In this document: in pieces, positions 57,986 to 64,000 of the stretch
Position numbering within the stretch: position 1 is the first letter of the stretch
Layout: each line of letters starts with the position of its first letter
Assembly (NCBI GenBank): GCA_017656345.1
Contig: JACDNZ010000010.1
Span: 1 to 64,000, forward strand
Direction: 5' to 3'
DNA length: 64,000 bases
Origin: Thermosipho sp. (in: thermotogales)
GTDB taxonomy: Bacteria > Thermotogota > Thermotogae > Thermotogales > Fervidobacteriaceae
Position numbers and translations under genes: made by a program
The notes under the pieces: generated by a model
Database searches by the model: none
Seen by the model: only the letters and a program-made list of their open reading frames with translations
Told to the model about the DNA's origin: nothing

Positions 57986-58777
57986 ATGAAAAGATATTTT
58001 GGTTTTAATGCAAGAATTATTATGAACAATATCAAGGGAAGTTTGATTAAATCAGTTTTTGCAGAAGAAGGTAATGATGACCCTAGCAAAACTAACCAAG
58101 ATGATGGTAATAATACTAACGCTAACAACAACAACAACTCTAATAGCAACATTACTATTAATTTTGAAGATTTAATTAGTAAAGCTAGGAAAGAGGAAAA
58201 AGCAAAATTATACCCTCAAATAGAGGATTTAAAGAAGAAAAACGCTGATTTAGTTGAAAAGAATAATAAACTTCTTTTAGAAGTTGAAACTAAAAATAAG
58301 GAAATTGAAACACTAAAGAGTGAGATTGAAAACTTAAAGAAAAGTAAGGTAGAGTCAGAAAGTGAAACTGTAAAAAGACTTAATAAGGAGATTGAAGATT
58401 TGAAAGCTAAATTAGAACAAGCTGAAAATTCTAAAGTAGACAGAGCAAAATTAGAAGAGGAAATAGAAGCAAAATTAAAAGCTGAATACGAAGTTAAACT
58501 TTATAGGTTAGAAAAACTTAGCGACCCAGAAATAAGAGATAAAGTAATACCAGAATTAGTTACTGGTACTACTAAAGAAGAAATAGATAAAGCTATAGAA
58601 TTTTCTAAGAAGAAATATGAAGAAATTGTTAATTCAGTTATGAATAGAACTAGGGTTTCAACTACTGTAAATCCAGATATTTCAAGAATTACTCAAAAAG
58701 AATTTAATTTATCGGATATTCAAAATATGTCTGTTTCAGAATGGGCAGAGTATAGAAAGAAATTAGGACTAAGATAA
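57986..58777 (+). CDS. Capsid scaffolding protein
   Basis: 263 residues. N-terminus ending SLIKSVFAEEG, an Asn/Asp-rich spacer, a ~120-residue coiled coil (KKKNADLVEKNNKLLLEVET onward) and a C-terminal helical capsid-binding part (QKEFNLSDIQNMSVSEWAEY). Typical of GP20-like phage scaffolds and placed just before the major capsid gene. Confidence 0.85.
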   Translation: MKRYFGFNARIIMNNIKGSLIKSVFAEEGNDDPSKTNQDDGNNTNANNNNNSNSNITINFEDLISKARKEEKAKLYPQIEDLKKKNADLVEKNNKLLLEVETKNKEIETLKSEIENLKKSKVESESETVKRLNKEIEDLKAKLEQAENSKVDRAKLEEEIEAKLKAEYEVKLYRLEKLSDPEIRDKVIPELVTGTTKEEIDKAIEFSKKKYEEIVNSVMNRTRVSTTVNPDISRITQKEFNLSDIQNMSVSEWAEYRKKLGLR

Positions 58778-58805
58778 AAAATACTAGAAGGAGGAATGAT
58801 ACATT

Positions 58806-59846
58806 ATGTTTATTAAAAAGTTTTTCTTAAATGTATACGCTGAAAGCCAGATAACAACTGTTGTTAATAGTGGTACTGTTGATAGTGGTACTGCTGTAGT
58901 TTTAGATAATGCTGTAAGAGCAGTATATTCAAAAGAGATTGAATTTAAGGCTATGCCTAACATGAGATTTTTACAATTTGCAACTATAAAAACTGAATTA
59001 GGGGTAGAACCTGGATTAACTATCAATATGCTAACTTATGATAACTTAAAAATGGGCGGTGCTTTAACAGAAGGAGTTAGAATGTCTACTCAAGCACTAA
59101 GCTCAAGTATGAAACAAATAACTGTAGGTGAAAGAGGTAACGCTATTTCAGTATCAGAACTAACTCTAAAATCTGCATTTGATGATGTAATGGCTACTGC
59201 AAGTACATTACTTGCAAGAGATATGGCTTTAGTTTTAGACTGTGAATTAAGAGATACATTATTAAATGGATTAACTAATACTATCTATGCTAGAAAGTCA
59301 GATGGAACTAAAGTTTCTGATAGAAGTGGTATGGATAAAACTTGTACTCTTTCAGTAGCTACTATTAAAGACGCTGTTGAGATATTAGCTACTAATAACG
59401 CACCTAAGTTTGATGGAAACTACTATGTATGTTTTGTTCACCCTCATCAATCAAGAACATTAAGAGATGACCCAGCTTGGATTGAAGCTAGTAAATATGG
59501 TGCACCAGACCAATTATTTACTGGTGAAATTGGAAGAATTGATGACGTAAGATTTATTGAAACTACTTTAATGACAAACGGTGCTGCACCTGTAGATGAC
59601 CCAGCATATGACGCTACTTTAGCTAATATTGACCCAGACGGAACTCCAGATAGTGGTGATGAGTTCAATATCTACAAAGCAGTAATCTTTGGAGAAAATA
59701 CTTATGGTTTAGCTATTGCTTTACCTGTTGAGTTAAGAGATAACGGAGTTACTGACTTTGGTCGTGAGCATGGTTTAGCTTGGTATGCTATTTGGGGTGC
59801 TGGAATATTACATGACAATTATGGTGTAGTAATAGAAACTGCTTAA
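58806..59846 (+). CDS. Major capsid protein (N4-gp56 family)
   Basis: 346 residues of the HK97 fold. MFIKKFFLNVYAES start, TINMLTYDNLKMGGALTEGV, KQITVGERGNAISVSE, YYVCFVHPHQSRTLRDDPAW and the DVRFIETTLM and TYGLAIALP segments match the N4 gp56 family. Terminator follows immediately, consistent with high expression. Confidence 0.9.
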   Translation: MFIKKFFLNVYAESQITTVVNSGTVDSGTAVVLDNAVRAVYSKEIEFKAMPNMRFLQFATIKTELGVEPGLTINMLTYDNLKMGGALTEGVRMSTQALSSSMKQITVGERGNAISVSELTLKSAFDDVMATASTLLARDMALVLDCELRDTLLNGLTNTIYARKSDGTKVSDRSGMDKTCTLSVATIKDAVEILATNNAPKFDGNYYVCFVHPHQSRTLRDDPAWIEASKYGAPDQLFTGEIGRIDDVRFIETTLMTNGAAPVDDPAYDATLANIDPDGTPDSGDEFNIYKAVIFGENTYGLAIALPVELRDNGVTDFGREHGLAWYAIWGAGILHDNYGVVIETA

Positions 59847-59869
59847 TTTAGAATTAACGTAGATTTAAT

Positions 59870-59900
59870 GGGAAGGATAATTATTTATATTCCTTCCCTT
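59870..59900 (+). terminator. Hairpin after the major capsid gene
   Basis: GGGAAGGA (59870-59877) pairs with TCCTTCCC (59891-59898), then TTTATTT. Probably partial, lowering downstream expression. Confidence 0.75.
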
Positions 59901-59926
59901 TATTTAAAATAAAGGAGGTATTTATC

Positions 59927-60313
59927 ATGGCTGATAAGGTTAAATGTCAATATTGTGGTAAATTCTTTTCTGAAAAAGGTATAAAGAAACATGAGAAATC
60001 ATGTTATAAAAACCCTTTAAATGCTAATAAAAATGAAGAAGTTATAATTATTGATGAAGATAAAAAAGAAGAGGAAGTAAAAGTACTAAAGAAATTAGAG
60101 AAACAAGAGCAAGAAACTAAAAAAGAAGAGGTAACTTTAGTTGTTAATACTAAAAAGCCTGTAGAACCTAAGAAGGTTAAAATAAAGACTAAGAAATACC
60201 ATAGATGTCATATAGGTGGTAATTGGTATGAGTTTTTCCCAGATAAAGTCTATACTGTACCTGTAAATGTAAAGGAGATTTTGTTAAGAGCAAATATTTT
60301 AATGCCTTTATAG
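59927..60313 (+). CDS. Zinc-finger-like head protein A
   Basis: 128 residues. KCQYCGKFFSEKGIKKHEKSC is a C2H2/C2HC-type finger, then a Glu/Lys linker and a C-terminal WYEFFPDKVYTVPVNVKEIL domain shared with the next gene. Unusual between capsid and connector genes; perhaps a head decoration or connector-linked factor. Confidence 0.7.
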   Translation: MADKVKCQYCGKFFSEKGIKKHEKSCYKNPLNANKNEEVIIIDEDKKEEEVKVLKKLEKQEQETKKEEVTLVVNTKKPVEPKKVKIKTKKYHRCHIGGNWYEFFPDKVYTVPVNVKEILLRANILMPL

Positions 60314-60326
60314 GAAGTGATAGTCT

Positions 60327-60575
60327 ATGAAAAAAGAAATTGCTTGTAGATACTGTGGGAAGAAGTTTTCAGTTAAAGGTATCCATAACCATGAAAAGTA
60401 TTGTGAGAAAAACCCTAATACTTTAACTAAAGGTCAAGTTTTAATATGTCCCAAGCAAAGTATTAGTTTAATTGTTTGTGGTAAATATTATCGTTTTGTT
60501 AAAAATCAAAAAATGAAAGTTCCAGAAAAAGTTGCTTATTCACTAGAGGAATTAAATATATGTGAAATTTTATAG
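60327..60575 (+). CDS. Zinc-finger-like head protein B (paralogue)
   Basis: 82 residues. CRYCGKKFSVKGIHNHEKYC finger, then the same C-terminal domain (KYYRFVKNQKMKVPEKVAYS) without the long linker. A tandem duplicate of the upstream gene that has diverged. Confidence 0.7.
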   Translation: MKKEIACRYCGKKFSVKGIHNHEKYCEKNPNTLTKGQVLICPKQSISLIVCGKYYRFVKNQKMKVPEKVAYSLEELNICEIL

Positions 60576-60592
60576 AAAGAGGGGTGAAATAA

Positions 60593-61345
60593 TTGGCAGT
60601 TGTAAGACCAGATTTAGTTAATTATCTAAGAAAGAGTTTAGTTTTACAAGACCCTCAAGTAGAAACTGACCCTGCTTATGTATTTACAGATGAAGATTTA
60701 GAAGAAATAATATCTTCTAAAATTAAGGAAAGAAACCCCTCTTATACTCTAACTACTTTACCAGAAGAGGAAGAGTTTTTAGTAATTCTTTTATCTAAGA
60801 AAGAAGTATACTGGAGATTAGCAACTTCTTCTGCCCCATTTTATCCAATATCAGCAGAAGGTGCTAGTTTACAGAAAGATGTTAGATTCGACCATTATTT
60901 AGCTTTAATTAGGGAAATTGAAGCTGAATATGCTAGAGTATTAAGTGAAGGTAAACACATTAAAATAGATATAGGAGAAGTCCTCTTAGATAGTAGATAT
61001 TTTTCTAGTCGCAACCTAAAATTTGCAGAAGTACCAAAAGTAAATCTAAAAGTCGATAATGTGTATTCTGATAAAGTTGAATTAAGTTGGGAGATAGAAA
61101 AGCTAAAAAGGAGTAGGTTTCATTCTTTTATATTATATATAGATAATAATATAATAATAGATAAATATAAATATAATGAAGTGTCGGAAACTGCAACTAA
61201 AGTGGAACAAATTTATGATATTCATAGAGATTGTTATAGAATTGAAAACCTACAACCTAACACCCAATATTATATAGCTTTAGAAGTCAGAGAATTGAAT
61301 GGATTACGTGGATTTAGTCAAGTTAGTGTTACAACATTACCTTAG
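60593..61345 (+). CDS. Head-tail connector with C-terminal fibronectin type III domain
   Basis: 250 residues, TTG start. The first ~140 residues resemble head-tail connector/adaptor proteins (YVFTDEDLEEIISSKIKERN). Residues ~145-250 are an FN3 domain: PKVNLKVDNVYSDKVELSWE and YRIENLQPNTQYYIALEVRE. The FN3 part is probably exposed at the neck. Confidence 0.75.
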   Translation: MAVVRPDLVNYLRKSLVLQDPQVETDPAYVFTDEDLEEIISSKIKERNPSYTLTTLPEEEEFLVILLSKKEVYWRLATSSAPFYPISAEGASLQKDVRFDHYLALIREIEAEYARVLSEGKHIKIDIGEVLLDSRYFSSRNLKFAEVPKVNLKVDNVYSDKVELSWEIEKLKRSRFHSFILYIDNNIIIDKYKYNEVSETATKVEQIYDIHRDCYRIENLQPNTQYYIALEVRELNGLRGFSQVSVTTLP

Positions 61346-61365
61346 CAGTAAGGAAGTGATATAAA

Positions 61366-61794
61366 GTGCAACAGAATGAAATAGATAAAATATCAGAAGC
61401 TTTTAGTGACGCTTGGAAAGAATTTTTTGGGCAAGAAATGTATTATATAAAATTTAAAGATACTAATACCCCTTCTGATACTCTTTACTATGAAAATGAT
61501 GTTAAAGAATATGATAGGGTTAATAAGATAAAATTTTATGGTTCAATAAAATTTAATCCAACTAAAAAAGAGATAGAATTAGCAGGGTTAAAAGAAGAAG
61601 TAACTGCAATAATAACTGTAGTTACTAAACAGTTAGTAGACGCTGGGATACAAGAAGTAAGTTTTAATGACTTAATTGAAATAACAGATAGATTTGGCAA
61701 TACTTCTGAATATTCAATTATAGATAAAAATTTAAAAGTTCAGTTTTCAAATAATTTTATATTTACTAAGATTGGGGTTATAAAGAATGAGTAG
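61366..61794 (+). CDS. Probable neck/head-closure protein
   Basis: 142 residues, GTG start. Position between connector and the gp10-like protein, plus a KFYGSIKFNPTKKEIELAGL beta pattern, fits a head-closure protein. No diagnostic motif. Overlaps the next gene by 8 nt. Confidence 0.55.
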   Translation: MQQNEIDKISEAFSDAWKEFFGQEMYYIKFKDTNTPSDTLYYENDVKEYDRVNKIKFYGSIKFNPTKKEIELAGLKEEVTAIITVVTKQLVDAGIQEVSFNDLIEITDRFGNTSEYSIIDKNLKVQFSNNFIFTKIGVIKNE

Positions 61795-62269
61795 ATTAAC
61801 TGGAGATTGGAGTAAATTAAGTAGAATTTTGAATAACATTGAGAAATTTGCTGAGAAGATAAAGATATTATTAGAAGTGGATACTGCTAAGAAAGTTGAA
61901 ATACAACTAAAAGAAAATATAAAGAAGCAACTTTTAGATTTACCACCTTTAAAAGAGGAATACAAAAAGAAGAAATCCAAAAATAATTTAGATGTTAGAA
62001 CTTTAATTGCTACTGGAGAATATGTAGATAGATTAAGAGTATTTGAAGTAAAGAAAACTAAAGACCAGATAATAATAGTAGTTGGTGCTAGTGATGAAGA
62101 TAAACACCATTCTGGTTTAACTATTGGTGAATTAGCTAGAATTATTGAATATGGTACTCCTACACAGCCACCTAGACCACATTTTAGACTAACTTGGGAA
62201 GAAATAAAAGGTAAGATAAAGAAAGAAGTAGTAAATTTAGTTGAGAAAGAATTTAAGAAACTCCTATAG
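61787..62269 (+). CDS. HK97 gp10-like tail completion / morphogenesis protein
   Basis: 160 residues. Helical N-terminus, then LARIIEYGTPTQPPRPHFRL, the gp10-type signature (EYGTxxxPPRPHFR), and a C-terminal helix. Works at the head-tail joint. Confidence 0.78.
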   Translation: MSRLTGDWSKLSRILNNIEKFAEKIKILLEVDTAKKVEIQLKENIKKQLLDLPPLKEEYKKKKSKNNLDVRTLIATGEYVDRLRVFEVKKTKDQIIIVVGASDEDKHHSGLTIGELARIIEYGTPTQPPRPHFRLTWEEIKGKIKKEVVNLVEKEFKKLL

Positions 62270-62282
62270 GTGGTGATGTAAA

Positions 62283-62855
62283 TTGCAAATACCAACTTTA
62301 GACGATTACGATTTAGCTATACAGCAAAAGTTAAAAGGTTTAATTGTAAAAAATAAAGAAGTTCCAGTTTATTATATGAATCCAGAGCATGAATTTAAAA
62401 TAAAAGAAGTTCCCTGTATAGTATTTTATAGAGTTGGGCTAGTAAGAGATTTATCTAGATGGAGTAACGATAAAGTAATTTATGATGTTATAACAGATAC
62501 AGATAATAATCCTATTGAAGCTAAATACAAAGCACACCCAGAGCCATATAATATATTTTATGTAGTTAGATATTATTATAGATACCATAGAGATGGTATT
62601 ATATTATTTAATCATATTATGACAACTTTTCCAAGAGCGAGTTATTTAGATATTTTAGATATGCAGTATGATATTTATTTTGACTCATTTAGTAATCCCT
62701 CTTCTGGATACAAAGATTTTGGTATTCAAGATAAAAAGAGGGAATTTGTTGAGCAGATAACTTACAGACTAGAAGCATTACTTGACTTATCACAACAAGA
62801 AGGTCAAGTTAAATTTGTTCAAGATACACCTATTATTAATACCCAATTAAAATAA
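62283..62855 (+). CDS. Probable tail terminator protein
   Basis: 190 residues, TTG start. Position after gp10-like and before the sheath, with VPCIVFYRVGLVRDLSRW and NIFYVVRYYYRYHRDG beta segments, fits a tail terminator. Motif evidence is weak. Confidence 0.55.
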   Translation: MQIPTLDDYDLAIQQKLKGLIVKNKEVPVYYMNPEHEFKIKEVPCIVFYRVGLVRDLSRWSNDKVIYDVITDTDNNPIEAKYKAHPEPYNIFYVVRYYYRYHRDGIILFNHIMTTFPRASYLDILDMQYDIYFDSFSNPSSGYKDFGIQDKKREFVEQITYRLEALLDLSQQEGQVKFVQDTPIINTQLK

Positions 62856-62868
62856 AGGAGGTATTTAT

Positions 62869-63051
62869 ATGATTAAAGTTATGAATAAGCTAAGACAGCC
62901 TTTAGCTATAACTCTTGATGATGGCAATAGTATAATATTTTTAGCTAGAGAGAAAAAAGACTTAACAACAGAGCAATATAATTCTACAGAAGTGCAAAAG
63001 CACATTAATTTAGGTAATTTAATTGTTTTAGAAATAGTAGATAGTCAATAA
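62869..63051 (+). CDS. Small hypothetical structural-module protein
   Basis: 60 residues, ATG after AAAGGAGG. NKLRQPLAITLDDGNSIIFL then KKDLTTEQYNSTEVQKH. A similar tiny gene often precedes sheath genes in Firmicute myoviruses. Function unknown. Confidence 0.6.
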   Translation: MIKVMNKLRQPLAITLDDGNSIIFLAREKKDLTTEQYNSTEVQKHINLGNLIVLEIVDSQ

Positions 63052-63069
63052 TAAAGGAGGTATGTTTCT

Positions 63070-64000
63070 ATGCAAACTTTACACCCAGGATTATATTTCC
63101 AAGAAGTTAAAGGTACAGCACCAGTTGAGGGTACTTCGACTTCTATTGGTGCATTTGTAGGAACAGCAATAAAAGGTCCAATTAGAGAAGCTATATTAGT
63201 TACTAATTGGACACAATTTGTTGAAACTTTTGGAAGCTTTGATACAAACTCTTATTTAGCTTATGCAGTAAGACAATTCTTTGAAAATGGTGGAACACAA
63301 GCATATATTGTTAGAACAGTTCATTATGTATCTGGAGTAAAGCAATCTGATAATGCTAAAGCTGATATACTAGATACTTTATCAAATCCACTTATAAAAG
63401 TTGAAGCAAAATATGATGGTACTTGGGGAGATAACTTATCAGTAGAGGTTGTAAGCTTTGATTCTCCTAATATTACTCTTTACGTTAAAGAGAATGGAGA
63501 AATAGTAGAAAAATATGAGTCAATAGATATAAGCACTATAGAAGATGAAATAAATAATAGTTCAAAGTATATTACAGTAACTTATTTAGATACTGGTAAT
63601 GACCCTCAAGTAGGTAGTGTAAGTTTAACAGGTGGTGTTGACGGATTAATTGATATAACAGATACAGATTATACTGACGCTCTACAAGCACTAGATAACA
63701 AACAAATAAATATGGTTGCTATCCCCGGAATGACTACTAATGCTATTCATACAGGATTAATCTCTTATGTAGAGAGTAGAAAAGACTGTATAGCTATTTT
63801 AGATAGCCCATTAGGAAATACTCCTTCTGATATTTTAAGTTATGTAAATACTAATAATCTATCAAGTTCATATGCTACTCTTTATTATCCTTGGTTAAAA
63901 GCTAGTGACCCAATAGGAATAGGTAAGAACCCTACTAAACTACTCCCACCTTCTGGTGCAATTATGGGTATCTATGCAAGAATAGATAGTAGTAGAGGTA
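63070..64000 (+). CDS. Contractile tail sheath protein, 3' truncated by window
   Basis: ATG 63070 after AAAGGAGG; open to the window edge (310 codons). LHPGLYFQEVKGTAPVEGTS, GAFVGTAIKGPIREAILVTN, AVRQFFENGGTQAYIVRTV and SYVESRKDCIAILD are classic tail-sheath sequences, so the virion has a contractile tail. Confidence 0.93.
   Translation, partial: MQTLHPGLYFQEVKGTAPVEGTSTSIGAFVGTAIKGPIREAILVTNWTQFVETFGSFDTNSYLAYAVRQFFENGGTQAYIVRTVHYVSGVKQSDNAKADILDTLSNPLIKVEAKYDGTWGDNLSVEVVSFDSPNITLYVKENGEIVEKYESIDISTIEDEINNSSKYITVTYLDTGNDPQVGSVSLTGGVDGLIDITDTDYTDALQALDNKQINMVAIPGMTTNAIHTGLISYVESRKDCIAILDSPLGNTPSDILSYVNTNNLSSSYATLYYPWLKASDPIGIGKNPTKLLPPSGAIMGIYARIDSSRG

Overview
The window is part of the genome of a large, AT-rich, tailed phage. 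The last gene is a contractile tail sheath, so the virion is a myovirus. The host looks like a low-GC, spore-forming Firmicute, probably a clostridium-like anaerobe. Evidence: strong Shine-Dalgarno sites (AGGAGG) before nearly every gene, frequent GTG and TTG starts, TTGACA/TATAAT promoters, phage-borne homologues of the sporulation proteins SpoVS and YyaC, a SigF/SigG-type sigma factor, and a B12-dependent (class II) ribonucleotide reductase. All recognisable genes lie on the + strand.

Layout. 0-2.1 kb: end of a virion-protein gene, then lysis genes (holin, amidase, small membrane protein). 2.1-17 kb: replication (UvsW-like helicase, DnaC-like loader, DnaB-like helicase, DnaG-like primase, ssDNA-binding protein, HU, family A polymerase split by a group I intron with a LAGLIDADG gene, RecA). 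17-21.9 kb: recombination nucleases (two Hjc-like resolvases, a Cas4-like Fe-S nuclease), a SipW-like signal peptidase and SpoVS. 21.9-28.9 kb: a 7-deazaguanine cassette (QueD, QueE, HAD hydrolase, a QueC-radical SAM fusion, a 55-residue basic protein behind a structured leader, FolE, an FMN/Fe-S flavoprotein, and a DpdA-type transglycosylase). 28.9-33.2 kb: MazF-like toxin, sigma factor and small early-type genes. 33.2-35.9 kb: about 2.5 kb with one gene, holding a hairpin array, AT-rich iterons, 10-bp-phased repeats and a structured RNA. 35.9-43 kb: small-gene cassettes separated by paired hairpins, RadC, PC4-like, DUF932-like, SprT-like and SAP-domain proteins. 43-54 kb: nucleotide metabolism (thymidine kinase, ThyX, Nudix, intein-containing NrdJ, dNMP kinase), YyaC, DNA ligase. 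54-64 kb: packaging and head-tail genes (TerL, portal, scaffold, N4-gp56-type capsid, connectors, sheath).

How it works together. The phage makes its own dNTPs and replisome, and carries a complete GTP-to-preQ0 route (FolE, QueD, QueE, QueC domain) plus a DpdA-like enzyme that could exchange guanine in DNA for a 7-deazaguanine, presumably against host restriction. The most unusual part is the QueC domain fused to a second, non-QueE radical SAM domain with auxiliary cysteines. It is followed directly by a small Arg-rich protein whose ribosome-binding site is predicted to be locked by a 12-bp anti-Shine-Dalgarno helix. That protein shares an N-terminal tag (VFAE/VYAE) with the scaffold and the major capsid protein.

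Regulation visible in the DNA: three promoters share a TTGA-N3-TCAA operator just upstream of the -35 box; several terminators supply the -35 of the next promoter; and a 15-bp inverted repeat could block translation of read-through mRNA. Functional calls rest on motifs read by eye; no database search was possible.
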